A stretch of DNA of 64,000 bases from Romboutsia_C sp015668195 (GCF_015668195.1 NZ_JADPFC010000001.1:620001-684000); one strand, 5' to 3'. Positions 37,459 to 46,706 are shown, counted from the stretch's first letter. Made by a program: numbers and translations. The notes: generated by a model from the letters alone, not told the origin.

Positions 37459-37492
37459 ATAGACATAAATGAAAAAATATTAATATAAAGCT

Positions 37493-37753
37493 ATGATAAG
37501 AATTAGTAGGATTAATGTATTCTAACAGAGAGTTTCCGGTAGGTGAGAGGAGCAAGAAAAGTTAATTTGAATACATCTTGGAGCAGTTTTCCTGAAAGAT
37601 AACAACCACTAGGGAAAAACGGAGTAGCATACGTTATAATGCTAGGGTATAATTTTGTACCTAATGAGGTTAATACTGTGAAGTATTAATAAATTAAGGT
37701 GGTAACACGTAAGCACAAGCTTTCGTCCTTTTGTAAGGATGAAGGCTTTTTTT
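37493..37753 (+). promoter_or_regulatory. T-box leader, tyrosine-specific
   Basis: Complete T-box: stem I with AGAGAG and GGTAGGTGAGAGGAGC, a specifier loop GAATACATC that presents TAC (Tyr, 37572-37574), the T-box core AAGGTGGTAACACG (37696-37709), and a terminator AGCTTTCGTCCTT/AAGGATGAAGGCT with T7 (37718-37753). Uncharged tRNA-Tyr should stabilise the antiterminator and switch on the tyrS gene that follows. Confidence 0.96.
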
Positions 37754-37843
37754 AATACAAAAAAGTTTTATATCCTTAAAAAATGATTTGCTAAAAATAA
37801 GACTTAAGCAAATTTATAAATACAAAATAATAGGAGGGTAAAT

Positions 37844-39049
37844 ATGTTTAATTTAGATGAACAAGTAAAAATTATATTAAAAGGTGTAGAAGATTTAATA
37901 GATGAAAAGGACTTAAGAGAAAAATTAACTAATGCTCATAAAGAGGGAAGACAGTTAGTTGTTAAGTTAGGTCTTGACCCATCAGCACCAGATATACACT
38001 TAGGTCATACTGTTGTTCTTAGAAAAATGAAGCAATTACAAGACTTAGGACACAAGGTAGTAATAATAATAGGAGACTTTACAGGAAAGATAGGAGATCC
38101 AACTGGAAAATCTCAAGCTAGAAAAGCATTAACTACAGAGCAAGTTTTAGAAAATGCAAAAACTTACCAAGAGCAAATATTTAAAGTTTTAGATAAAGAA
38201 AAGACAGAAGTAAGATTTAACAGTGAATGGTTAGGAAAGTTAAACTTTGAAGATGTTGTTAAATTAGCTGCAACTATAACTGTTGCTAGAATGTTAGAAA
38301 GAGAAGACTTTAAAAAGAGATATGAAAGCCATACTCCAATATCAGTACACGAATTCTTCTACCCACTAATGCAAGGATACGATTCAGTTGCTATAAAAGC
38401 TGATATAGAATTAGGTGGAACTGACCAAAGATTTAACTTACTTATGGGTAGAGCATTACAAAAAGAATTTGGTCAAGATTCTCAAGTAGTTATAATGATG
38501 CCTATAATAGAAGGATTAGATGGCGTTAACAAAATGAGTAAGAGCTTAGGAAACTACATAGGAGTAGATGAAGAAGCTGGTGTAATGTATCAAAAAGCTA
38601 TGGAAATACCAGATTCATTAATAGTTAAATACTACAACCTAGTAACTGATGTTCACCCTGATGTAGTAGCTGAAATAGAAAAGGATTTAAAAGAAGATAG
38701 AAAAAATCCAAGAGATATAAAAATGGAGCTTGCTAAAGAAATAGTAAGATTATACCACGGAGAAGAAAAAGCAAACTTCGCTGAAGAAAGATTTAAATCA
38801 GTATTCCAAAAAGGACAAATACCTGTTGATATATTAACTGTAGAAGCAGATGCTAATGATTTTGACTTAGCTCAAATAATAGTAGATAACAAATTAACTC
38901 CAAGTAAAAGTGAATTAAGAAGATTAGTTAAGCAAGGTGGAGTTAAAGTAAATAGTGAAAAAATAAATGATTTACAAGAAGTAGTAGCTGAGGGTGAATT
39001 AGTAGTTCAAATAGGTAAGAAGAAGTTTATAAAAGTAGTTGTAAAATAA
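37844..39049 (+). CDS. tyrS: Tyrosyl-tRNA synthetase
   Basis: Class I synthetase, 401 aa, charging tRNA-Tyr. HIGH-type motif DIHLGHTVVLRKM (near 50), the tyrosine pocket (HEFFYPLMQGYDS, GGTDQRFNLLMG), KMSKSLGNY (about 231) and a C-terminal S4-like RNA-binding domain (LTPSKSELRRLVKQGGVKVN). Sequence is closer to the TyrZ-like branch than to classical TyrS. Transcription is controlled by the T-box directly upstream. SD TAGGAGGG. Confidence 0.97.
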   Translation: MFNLDEQVKIILKGVEDLIDEKDLREKLTNAHKEGRQLVVKLGLDPSAPDIHLGHTVVLRKMKQLQDLGHKVVIIIGDFTGKIGDPTGKSQARKALTTEQVLENAKTYQEQIFKVLDKEKTEVRFNSEWLGKLNFEDVVKLAATITVARMLEREDFKKRYESHTPISVHEFFYPLMQGYDSVAIKADIELGGTDQRFNLLMGRALQKEFGQDSQVVIMMPIIEGLDGVNKMSKSLGNYIGVDEEAGVMYQKAMEIPDSLIVKYYNLVTDVHPDVVAEIEKDLKEDRKNPRDIKMELAKEIVRLYHGEEKANFAEERFKSVFQKGQIPVDILTVEADANDFDLAQIIVDNKLTPSKSELRRLVKQGGVKVNSEKINDLQEVVAEGELVVQIGKKKFIKVVVK

Positions 39050-39056
39050 TATAATT

Positions 39057-39092
39057 AAAAGAGATATAAGAAATTAACTTATATCTCTTTTT
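39057..39092 (+). terminator. Terminator after tyrS
   Basis: AAAAGAGATATAAG/CTTATATCTCTTTT stem, T run. Confidence 0.92.
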
Positions 39093-39258
39093 AGATTAAC
39101 ATCATAATATACCTCACATTATGCTAAATAATAATATATATTACACTAAAGATAAATAGATGATATAACGAATAATAATTAGAATAAAGCAGTTGTAAAA
39201 AATAGTGATAAATGTTATATTTTATCTATTAAAGATGAAAAAAGAGATGAGGGGCTAT

Positions 39259-39789
39259 ATGTATTTACCAAGTAAAATAACTAAAATATTATCTAATATG
39301 AATAGATCTTATATCATATACTATAGTAAAGGGAAAATAACCTCTGTAGTAGTTGACAATAAAAATATAACTATAAGTGCCAGTACAAAAGGATATTTAA
39401 TAGATATAAAAGGTTCAAAAGTCATATTAAATGATCTAAAATCAATTAAACCTTTACTTATGAAGTTTAGCACAAGTCAAGTTGATAAAAGCAAAAGTTT
39501 TAAGATATCAGAGAATTTAGTTGAGTTATTTGCTGAAAATGAAAAGACATTTGCTGTTGAGTATTTAAATGGAAATGTAATATCTATTATAATGGATAAA
39601 CCAAGTGTAAAAATAGAAAAAACTGCAACTGGATATTTTTTAGAGATAAATCATAAAGAAATAGCAGTAGATAGCTTAACAGATGTTAAAAGATTTTTAT
39701 CTAAAATGAACATAATAAATGAAAATCAAAAAGAATCTAACAAAAATCAAGAAGAGGATTTATACAAACAACTAAAGCTAGATATATAA
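39259..39789 (+). CDS. Hypothetical protein with a duplicated ~50-residue unit
   Basis: Unknown 176-aa protein without signal peptide or membrane helix. Two halves align by eye: SYIIYYSKGKITSVVVDN...GYLIDIKG...LNDLKSIKPLL and FAVEYLNGNVISIIMDK...GYFLEINH...VDSLTDVKRFL, suggesting an internal duplication of a beta-rich unit, followed by a charged tail. The frame is open from 39205, but ATG 39259 has the only good SD (GAGGGG), so it is used. Confidence 0.7.
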   Translation: MYLPSKITKILSNMNRSYIIYYSKGKITSVVVDNKNITISASTKGYLIDIKGSKVILNDLKSIKPLLMKFSTSQVDKSKSFKISENLVELFAENEKTFAVEYLNGNVISIIMDKPSVKIEKTATGYFLEINHKEIAVDSLTDVKRFLSKMNIINENQKESNKNQEEDLYKQLKLDI

Positions 39790-39951
39790 ATATCTTATAT
39801 ATACAAAAACCATATTACATATATTTTTAATATGAATATGATGTTTTTAGAAATGAGTATGACTAAAAATACGCACGTATTTAAGAGGAGAATGAAAAAT
39901 AAAAATGTTTTCCTGGGAAATTTTAAATAGTTTATAAGAAAGGATATAATT

Positions 39952-40299
39952 ATGGATGATTATAGAAAATCAATATCTAGAGAAAATCTTATAATGCTTT
40001 TAATGGCAGGTGGAATTATAGTTTTTAACCTTATCGGATTTATAATAGCATATTTTGTATGGAGAGATTATAGTAAAGACTCAGATTTTATAGCTAGAAA
40101 TGGTAGAAGACTTTTAAATTTTCACATATCATTTTTTATATATGAATTAATATCTGGATTATTAGTATTTTTACTAGTTGGAATGGTATTAGTACCACTA
40201 GTATCAATAGCATATCTAGTGCTTAACATAATAGCTATGATAAGATATGGATCATATAAAGATTATGAATTTCCATTTACAATTAATTTTATAAAATAG
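39952..40299 (+). CDS. DUF4870-type small membrane protein
   Basis: 115 aa, three to four hydrophobic helices, with the family hallmark DFIARNGRRLLNFHISFFIYELISG. Function of DUF4870 proteins is not known. SD AAGGATA precedes ATG; a strong terminator follows, so it is transcribed alone. Confidence 0.88.
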   Translation: MDDYRKSISRENLIMLLMAGGIIVFNLIGFIIAYFVWRDYSKDSDFIARNGRRLLNFHISFFIYELISGLLVFLLVGMVLVPLVSIAYLVLNIIAMIRYGSYKDYEFPFTINFIK

Positions 40300-40302
40300 A
40301 AT

Positions 40303-40342
40303 AAAAAGAACTACATTTAATATATTATGTAGTTCTTTTTTT
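40303..40342 (+). terminator. Terminator after the DUF4870 gene
   Basis: AAAAAGAACTACAT/ATGTAGTTCTTTTT 14-bp stem, T run. Confidence 0.92.
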
Positions 40343-40479
40343 ATGTATTAATTAAATTATATATAAAAATAAAATTATTTGAAAATTATGAATAAAAGAA
40401 ATGTTAATGTATTTACAAAATATGTCTAGTATATTAATGTTAATAGTGAGTTATATCAAAATAAAAAGGGGGAAAAAAT

Positions 40480-41406
40480 GTGAAAAAAACATATATTTCG
40501 CAAATAGGACTACTAATAGTTGCTATGATTTGGGGGAGTGGATTTGTAGGAACACAATTGGCGCTAGATGGGGGACTTACGCCACTACAAATAATAACAC
40601 TTAGATTTTTTATAGGAGCACTTTTGATAAATTTAATATTTTTTAAACAGATAAAAGAAAATGTTAGTAAAGATGCAATAAAGCATGGTTGTATATTAGG
40701 ATTTTTTTTATTTACAGCATTTGTTGTTCAAACAATAGGGTTAGTTTATACAACACCATCAAAAAATGCATTTATAACTGCTACTAATGTAATTATAGTT
40801 CCGTTTATAGGATTTTTAATCTATAAACAAAAACTTGATAAAATAGGTATAATAAGTAGTATATTAACAGTAATAGGTATAGGCATATTATCCCTTGAAT
40901 CAGATTTTTCTATTAATTTTGGGGATTTTTTAACTTTAGTATGTGCTTTTGGATTTGCATTTCATATATTCTTCACAAGCAAATATGCTGTAAGATATAA
41001 TCCAATGGTACTTACAGCTATACAATTTAGTGTGGCATTTGTACTTTCATTATTTACACAAATACTTATGGGAGAGGGAAGTATAAATGCTGGTATAGAT
41101 GGATATCTAGGAGTGTTATATCTAGGAGTATTTAGTACTACTGTTTGTTTTTTAGTACAAACTATATGTCAAAAAAGTGTTGAAGGAAATAAGACGGCTA
41201 TAATACTTTCAACAGAAGCAGTATTTGGGACACTTTTTTCTGTAATTATATTAAAAGAATTAGTAACATTAAGAATGATTCTAGGAAGCTTTATAATATT
41301 TATAGCTATAATAATGGCTGAAACTAAACTATCTTTTTTAAAGAAAAAAGACATATACGTAGAAGAAGCATGTATAGAATCTAACGAAGATACAAGCAAA
41401 TATTAA
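40480..41406 (+). CDS. EamA-family (DMT) transporter
   Basis: Ten-helix drug/metabolite transporter with two EamA repeats, 308 aa. LIVAMIWGSGFVGTQLALDG opens repeat one and ILSTEAVFGTLFSVIILKELVTLRMILG closes repeat two, both typical. Substrate unknown. Start is GTG with SD AGGGGGA; the ATG two bases earlier meets TGA at once. Confidence 0.92.
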   Translation: MKKTYISQIGLLIVAMIWGSGFVGTQLALDGGLTPLQIITLRFFIGALLINLIFFKQIKENVSKDAIKHGCILGFFLFTAFVVQTIGLVYTTPSKNAFITATNVIIVPFIGFLIYKQKLDKIGIISSILTVIGIGILSLESDFSINFGDFLTLVCAFGFAFHIFFTSKYAVRYNPMVLTAIQFSVAFVLSLFTQILMGEGSINAGIDGYLGVLYLGVFSTTVCFLVQTICQKSVEGNKTAIILSTEAVFGTLFSVIILKELVTLRMILGSFIIFIAIIMAETKLSFLKKKDIYVEEACIESNEDTSKY

Positions 41407-41512
41407 TATACATTATATAAAATAAATAATTTAATATATAAATGGCAAAATAAGGTTGTAATTAGGCTTGTATAGATGGTAAACTTATATTTGTAAAAAG
41501 TTTAAATTTATT

Positions 41513-41537
41513 GTTTAGGGGATGCTAGACCGGGTAT
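41513..41537 (+). promoter_or_regulatory. Sigma-B-like promoter 1 of the reverse rubrerythrin gene
   Basis: GTTTAG, 13-bp spacer, GGGTAT (followed by ATA). This fits the Gram-positive sigma-B form GTTTWW-N12-15-GGGWAT and stands out in AT-rich DNA. Confidence 0.65.
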
Positions 41538-41577
41538 ATATAAAATATGATTGATAAGATATTAAATATCTTGTTTA

Positions 41578-41601
41578 TAAATAATAAAAATTTATTATTT
41601 A
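41578..41601. promoter_or_regulatory. 24-bp AT palindrome upstream of the rubrerythrin gene
   Basis: TAAATAATAAA/TTTATTATTTA, 11-bp arms around two bases, lying between the two sigma-B-like promoters. Could be an operator (PerR-like composition) or simply AT-rich chance. Confidence 0.35.
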
Positions 41602-41621
41602 GTTAATATATTTCAGGGTAT
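41597..41621 (+). promoter_or_regulatory. Sigma-B-like promoter 2 of the reverse rubrerythrin gene
   Basis: ATTTAG, 13-bp spacer, GGGTAT followed by ATA, the same layout as promoter 1 with a weaker -35. Confidence 0.5.
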
Positions 41622-41684
41622 ATAGTATAGTAGTTAAATAATGAATTTAAATTAAATTAATATATAAATTGGAGGAGTATAATC

Positions 41685-42236
41685 ATGAAAAAATTTGTTT
41701 GTACAGTATGTGGATACATACATGAAGGAGAAACTGCACCAGAAAAATGTCCAGTATGTGGAGTTGGAGCTGACAAGTTCGAAGAAATGAAAGGTGATAT
41801 GGTTTGGGCTGATGAGCACAGAATAGGTGTTGCTAAAGGTGTAGATGAAGAAATATTAGAAGGTTTAAGAGCTAACTTTACTGGAGAATGTACAGAAGTT
41901 GGAATGTATTTAGCAATGAGCCGTCAAGCTGATAGAGAAGGATACCCAGAAGTTGCAGAAGCTTACAAGAGAATAGCATTTGAAGAAGCAGAACATGCTG
42001 CAAAATTTGCTGAATTATTAGGGGAAGTTGTTGTAGCAGATACTAAAGCTAACTTAACTGCAAGAGTAGAAGCTGAATACGGAGCAACTGAAGGAAAATT
42101 AAAAATAGCTAAGAGAGCTAAAGAATTAGGATTAGATGCTATACATGATACAGTTCATGAAATGTGTAAAGATGAAGCTAGACATGGTAAAGCATTCTTA
42201 GGATTATTAGAAAGACATTTTGGAAAGCAAAACTAA
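41685..42236 (+). CDS. Reverse rubrerythrin
   Basis: Peroxide/oxygen-detoxifying diiron protein, 183 aa. A rubredoxin-like [Fe] domain comes first (FVCTVCGYIHEG ... CPVCGVGAD, 1-38), followed by a ferritin-like diiron domain with FTGECTEVGMYLAM, IAFEEAEHAAKF and KDEARHGKAF ligands; this N-terminal order is the 'reverse' type that reduces H2O2 and O2 in Clostridia. Codon usage is the most biased here (high expression). SD TGGAGGAG; two sigma-B-like promoters upstream. Confidence 0.95.
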   Translation: MKKFVCTVCGYIHEGETAPEKCPVCGVGADKFEEMKGDMVWADEHRIGVAKGVDEEILEGLRANFTGECTEVGMYLAMSRQADREGYPEVAEAYKRIAFEEAEHAAKFAELLGEVVVADTKANLTARVEAEYGATEGKLKIAKRAKELGLDAIHDTVHEMCKDEARHGKAFLGLLERHFGKQN

Positions 42237-42249
42237 TTATAGTTTAAAT

Positions 42250-42285
42250 AAAGAGGTCATCTCATATGAGGTGGCCTCTTCTAAT
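42250..42285 (+). terminator. Terminator after the rubrerythrin gene
   Basis: AGAGGTCATCTC/GAGGTGGCCTCT with an ATAT loop; short T-rich tail. Confidence 0.85.
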
Positions 42286-42357
42286 TTATATAAAAATATA
42301 TGTTATAATATTAGATGAAATTAAATATTATAAAATAAAAGTTAATATGGTGAATAT

Positions 42358-43041
42358 ATGAAAACTATAAACTACATAGACAATATAAATATATTTAAAA
42401 ACTTAAAATATGAAACAAAAGAAGAACTTAAGAATTGTAGCAATATAATGAAATTAGAAAAAAATGAAATTTTATTTAATGAAAAAGAAAAATTAGACAA
42501 TATATATTTCGTGATAGATGGAAAAGTATCTACATTTAAAATTAATGAAAATGGAGACAGAAAGGTAATATTTATATTAAATAAGGGTGAAATGATTAAT
42601 GAAATAACTACAGATAAAAAAAGAGAATCATCAGTATTTTGTGAAGTCTTTGAGAAAGCCACTATACTAAAATATAACATAGATGATTTTATAAAAATTA
42701 TGGAAAAAGATTTCAATCTAACTAAAAATATAATAAATTACATGGAAAGAAGAAATAGAAGGTTATATAGACAACTTAAAAATTCAATTTCTATAAAAAT
42801 GGATAAAAAGTTAGCAGCTAAATTATATAGAATAAGTAAAGAATTTGGAACAAATAAAGGTGTATGGACATTAATAGATGTAAATATAAGCATAACTTAT
42901 TTATCAGATATGCTAGGATGTAAAAGAGAAACTTTATCAAGATCAATGAAAACACTACAAAATGAAGGATTAGTAAAAATAGAAGATAAAAAACTATTTG
43001 TAAAAGAAAAAGAGTTATCAAATTATTTTAAAAAACAGTAA
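42358..43041 (+). CDS. Crp/Fnr-family transcriptional regulator
   Basis: cNMP-binding-like domain (about 20-130: ILFNEKEKLDNIYFVIDGKV, KGEMINEI) and a C-terminal winged helix (about 145-225; ITYLSDMLGCKRETLSRSMKTLQNEGLV). No Fnr-type cysteine cluster is visible, so the signal is not evident. It precedes asrABC, and a Crp/Fnr-type palindrome lies between, so it probably controls sulfite reduction. SD is weak (TATGGTGAAT). Confidence 0.9.
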   Translation: MKTINYIDNINIFKNLKYETKEELKNCSNIMKLEKNEILFNEKEKLDNIYFVIDGKVSTFKINENGDRKVIFILNKGEMINEITTDKKRESSVFCEVFEKATILKYNIDDFIKIMEKDFNLTKNIINYMERRNRRLYRQLKNSISIKMDKKLAAKLYRISKEFGTNKGVWTLIDVNISITYLSDMLGCKRETLSRSMKTLQNEGLVKIEDKKLFVKEKELSNYFKKQ

Positions 43042-43078
43042 AACATTAAGGTCTTGATATTTCTTTTATTTTATAAAA

Positions 43079-43121
43079 CGTGATATTAATCACGGAAAAT
43101 AATCAAAATAAATGTTAATAT
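43079..43121 (+). promoter_or_regulatory. Crp/Fnr-type operator and extended -10 promoter of asrABC
   Basis: Perfect arms CGTGAT-N4-ATCACG (43079-43094), intermediate between CRP and FNR sites. An extended -10, TG-T-TAATAT (43113-43121), places the start near 43128, so the operator centre (43086.5) is about 41.5 bp upstream, the class II activator position. Confidence 0.6.
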
Positions 43122-43153
43122 TTTATCAATAGAAAAGGGAAAAGGTGATTGTT

Positions 43154-44161
43154 GTGAAGATAAAATTAAGCAAAGATAATTTTAATGAAAAATTGAAAAC
43201 ACTTAGTAATGAATATAAAATATTAGCACCAGTATCATTAGAATATATGGGAACTTTCTCAGATACAGACGTTGTAAGGTATAAAGAAGTAAGTTCTTTA
43301 GATGAAATGGAACTAAATAGAAAATCAAACTTTTCTGCTAAGGAAATAGTATTTCCTATAACACAAATATTATTTTATTTTACAGAAAATGAATTTAAGG
43401 AAAGCGATATTGATGACAAAAAATTATTAATCTTTTTAAGAGCATGTGACATAAATGCAATGAAAAGACTAGATGAAATATATTTAAAAAATGGAATTGA
43501 TGAAGATTATTATTATAAAAAACTAAGAGAAAAAGTAAAGTTTGTTCTTGTTGGATGTAGAGAAAGTTTTAGAAATTGTTTCTGTGTAAGCATGGATTCA
43601 AATAAAACGGATAATTATTCTATGGGAATTAAAATAGACGATAATGAAGTTTTCTTAGAAATAAAAGATAAAGATTTAAGTATATTTAATGGAGAAAAAT
43701 GTGAATTTGAAATAGATTTTGTGAAGGAAAACCTATTTAATATAGAAGTGCCACAAATAAATAAAATAAATTCTAAAGAAGTATCTAAACATGAAATGTG
43801 GCAAGAGTATAACTCAAGATGTATAGCTTGTGGAAGATGTAACTTTGTATGTCCAACATGTTCTTGTTTTACTATGCAAGATGTTTTTTATAAAGAAAAT
43901 GAAAAAGTAGGTGAAAGAAGAAGGATATGGGCAGGATGTCAAGTTGATGGATTTACAAGTATGGCTGGAGGACATGAATTTAGAAAAACTAAGGGTGAAA
44001 GAATGAGATTTAAGGCAATGCATAAAATATATGATTTCAATAAGAGATTTGGATACAACATGTGTGTAGGGTGTGGAAGATGTGATGATGCTTGTCCTCA
44101 GTATATATCATTTTCAAAATGTATAGAAAAAGTAAATGAAATAAGTAAGGAGGAAAAGTAA
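43154..44161 (+). CDS. asrA: Anaerobic sulfite reductase subunit A
   Basis: Fe-S electron-transfer subunit, about 335 aa, of the NADH-dependent sulfite reductase. Two ferredoxin motifs, CIACGRCNFVCPTCSCF and CVGCGRCDDACPQYI, are at the C-terminal third, with the AsrA segment IWAGCQVDGFTSMAGGHEFR between. GTG 43145 is in frame but part of the AAAAGGTGA SD; GTG 43154 is preferred. asrB follows 1 nt after the stop. Confidence 0.95.
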   Translation: MKIKLSKDNFNEKLKTLSNEYKILAPVSLEYMGTFSDTDVVRYKEVSSLDEMELNRKSNFSAKEIVFPITQILFYFTENEFKESDIDDKKLLIFLRACDINAMKRLDEIYLKNGIDEDYYYKKLREKVKFVLVGCRESFRNCFCVSMDSNKTDNYSMGIKIDDNEVFLEIKDKDLSIFNGEKCEFEIDFVKENLFNIEVPQINKINSKEVSKHEMWQEYNSRCIACGRCNFVCPTCSCFTMQDVFYKENEKVGERRRIWAGCQVDGFTSMAGGHEFRKTKGERMRFKAMHKIYDFNKRFGYNMCVGCGRCDDACPQYISFSKCIEKVNEISKEEK

Positions 44162-44162
44162 T

Positions 44163-44954
44163 ATGAATTCATATATTCCAGTAGGAGCTAAGATAATAGA
44201 TATAGTTAAGCATACAGACATAGAATGGACTTTTAGAGTAGAAAGTAGCACTAAAGATGTACTTCCAGGTAAATTTTATGAGATATCAATACCTAAGTAT
44301 GGAGAAAGTCCAATATCTGTAAGTGGATATGGTGATAATTATATAGATTTTACAATAAGAAGTGTAGGAAAAGTAACTAATGAAATATTTAATTATAAAA
44401 TAGGAGATAAATTCTTTATAAGAGGACCATATGGAAATGGTTTTGATGTAAAATTATATGAAAATAGAGAAATAGTTGTAGTTGCAGGAGGAAGTGGGCT
44501 TGCACCAGTTAGGGGAATTGTAGAATATTTTTATAATAATCCTCAAAAGTGCAAAAGCTTTAAATTAATAGCAGGATTTAAATCACCACAAGACATATTA
44601 TTTAAAGATGATTTAAAAAGATGGAGTGAAAAATTAGAAGTAATAGTTACTGTAGATAAAGCTTGTGAAGGTTACGATGGTAATGTTGGTTTAGTTACAA
44701 AATATATACCAAATTTAGAAATAAAGGATGTAAATAATACATCAGCAGTAGTAGTAGGACCTCCTATGATGATGCATTTTACAGTAGGTGAATTTTTAAA
44801 AAGAGATTTAGCGGAAAATAATATATGGGTTTCTTATGAAAGAAAAATGTGTTGTGGAGTAGGTAAATGTGGTCACTGTAAGATGGATGATACTTACATA
44901 TGTATAGACGGACCTGTATTTGACTATTCTTATGCTAAAAATCTTATAGATTAG
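44163..44954 (+). CDS. asrB: Anaerobic sulfite reductase subunit B
   Basis: Flavoprotein of 263 aa (ferredoxin-NADP reductase fold) that passes electrons from NADH to the other subunits. FAD part about 1-95 (FIRGPYGNGFD), nucleotide part with VVAGGSGLAPVRGIVEY and VVGPPMMMHF, and a C-terminal [2Fe-2S] site CCGVGKCGHCKMDDTYIC. Middle gene of asrABC. SD AAGGAGG. Confidence 0.95.
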   Translation: MNSYIPVGAKIIDIVKHTDIEWTFRVESSTKDVLPGKFYEISIPKYGESPISVSGYGDNYIDFTIRSVGKVTNEIFNYKIGDKFFIRGPYGNGFDVKLYENREIVVVAGGSGLAPVRGIVEYFYNNPQKCKSFKLIAGFKSPQDILFKDDLKRWSEKLEVIVTVDKACEGYDGNVGLVTKYIPNLEIKDVNNTSAVVVGPPMMMHFTVGEFLKRDLAENNIWVSYERKMCCGVGKCGHCKMDDTYICIDGPVFDYSYAKNLID

Positions 44955-44965
44955 GAGGAAATGTT

Positions 44966-45928
44966 ATGATAAGAGATTTAAATACTAAAAAAGTAATGAA
45001 AAATGCTTATAGAATAACTAAAAATAAATATGAAACAGCTTTAAGAGTTAGAATACCAGGAGGATGTATAGATCCTGAGAGTTTGATGATAGTTTCAAAG
45101 ATAGCAAGTGAGTATGGAAATGGTCAAATACACATGACCACTAGACAAGGATTTGAAATACTTGGCATAAAAATGGAAGATATGGAAGAAGTAAATAAAC
45201 TTATTCAACCTATTATAGAAAAAATGGAAATAAATCAAGATAAAAAAGACAAAGGATATCCTGCTGCAGGAACTAGAAACATAGCATCATGTATAGGAAA
45301 TAAAGTATGCCCAAAAGCACAATACAATACAACTGAGTTTGCAAAGAAAATAGAAAAAGCAGTATTTCCAAATGATTTACATGTTAAAATAGCTTTAACA
45401 GGATGCCCAAATGATTGTATAAAAGCAAGGACTCATGATTTTGGAATAATAGGAATGACTTTACCACACTATGAAAGAGATAGATGTGTATCTTGTGGGG
45501 CTTGTGTTAAAAAGTGTAAGCAGTTATCAACAGGTGCGCTACATTCAGAAAACTATAGGGTAATAAGGGACCACAGTAAATGTATAGGATGTGGAGAGTG
45601 TGTACTTAATTGTCCTACAAATGCATGGAGTAGAGATCCTAAGAAGTATTATAGATTAGCTATAATGGGAAGAAGTGGTAAAAAGAATCCAAGGCTAGCA
45701 GAAGATTTTTTAATATGGGCAGATGAAAAAAATATAATTAAGATAATATTAAATACTTACAAGTATGTAGAGGAATATATAGATAAAAGTTTACCAAAAG
45801 AACACATTGGATATATTGTTGATAGAACAGGATTTATGGAGTTTAAAAAATGGGCACTTGAGGGTGTAGAATTTGATGATATTACTATTGTTAAGGATAA
45901 TGTATACTGGAGTGGAATTAAATATTAA
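44966..45928 (+). CDS. asrC: Anaerobic sulfite reductase subunit C (siroheme)
   Basis: Catalytic subunit, 320 aa, reducing sulfite to sulfide at siroheme/[4Fe-4S]. Siroheme-cluster cysteines CIGNKVCPKAQYNT and TGCPNDCIKARTHDFG, plus two inserted ferredoxin motifs (CVSCGACVKKCKQL, CIGCGECVLNCPTNAW). HMTTRQGFEI is the usual substrate/siroheme region. Completes the asr operon; SD TAGGAGG. Confidence 0.95.
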   Translation: MIRDLNTKKVMKNAYRITKNKYETALRVRIPGGCIDPESLMIVSKIASEYGNGQIHMTTRQGFEILGIKMEDMEEVNKLIQPIIEKMEINQDKKDKGYPAAGTRNIASCIGNKVCPKAQYNTTEFAKKIEKAVFPNDLHVKIALTGCPNDCIKARTHDFGIIGMTLPHYERDRCVSCGACVKKCKQLSTGALHSENYRVIRDHSKCIGCGECVLNCPTNAWSRDPKKYYRLAIMGRSGKKNPRLAEDFLIWADEKNIIKIILNTYKYVEEYIDKSLPKEHIGYIVDRTGFMEFKKWALEGVEFDDITIVKDNVYWSGIKY

Positions 45929-46044
45929 ATAGACATAATAAAGAGGTTAAAATAAATTAATTACAATATTGTTAATAAACTATTAAGAATATCCAATATT
46001 TGTTAGAATATAATAAACTAACAAAATAATTTGGAGGAAGAGAT

Positions 46045-46677
46045 ATGATATCAAGATCTGAATTAAAAACTAGCGCTAAAACGCAATTAAAAGGTCATTG
46101 GGGATTAGCAATATTAACATGTTTAATATATACCATAATAGTAGAAGGAACAAGTGTTGAAATAGGAACAACTTCATCTTGGATAAATGAAAATATAGCT
46201 ATTACCTTGAATATAATAGGATTAATATTTGCAGGTCCAATACAATTAGGATTTAGCAGATTTATATTGAACTTAGCAACGGATAATGAAAAAGCTAAAT
46301 TTACAGATTTATTCTCTGGATTTAAGTACTTTATAAAATCTTTTGTAATAAATTTAATAACAACTATAGTAGTGGTAATAGGAACATTTTTATTTGTAAT
46401 ACCAGGTATTATAGCAGCATTAATGTTTTCACAATCATACTATATATTAGCAGAAAACCCAGATATATCAATAATGGATTGCTTAAAGAAAAGTGCAAAT
46501 ATGATGAAGGGCTTTAAGTGGGAATTATTTGTACTAGAGTTAAGCTTTCTAGGTTGGGCTATATTATGTGTATTTACCTTAGGAATAGGGTTCTTATGGT
46601 ATACACCATATTATTATACTACATTAGGGAATTTTTATTTAAAGTTAAAATCTATTCCTAATGAAGATATTTTATAA
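46045..46677 (+). CDS. DUF975-family membrane protein
   Basis: 210 aa, about five helices, with the N-terminal ISRSELKTSAKTQLKGHWGLAIL and central FVIPGIIAALMFSQSYYILAENP blocks of DUF975. Function unknown, envelope-located. SD TGGAGGAAG. Confidence 0.9.
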   Translation: MISRSELKTSAKTQLKGHWGLAILTCLIYTIIVEGTSVEIGTTSSWINENIAITLNIIGLIFAGPIQLGFSRFILNLATDNEKAKFTDLFSGFKYFIKSFVINLITTIVVVIGTFLFVIPGIIAALMFSQSYYILAENPDISIMDCLKKSANMMKGFKWELFVLELSFLGWAILCVFTLGIGFLWYTPYYYTTLGNFYLKLKSIPNEDIL

Positions 46678-46706
46678 AAATATTACAATATTTATATTAT
46701 GTAAAT

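Noticed and set aside
40401..40604. Small + frame before and into the EamA gene
   Set aside because: It overlaps the well-supported GTG-started transporter in another frame, has no SD and no recognisable product.
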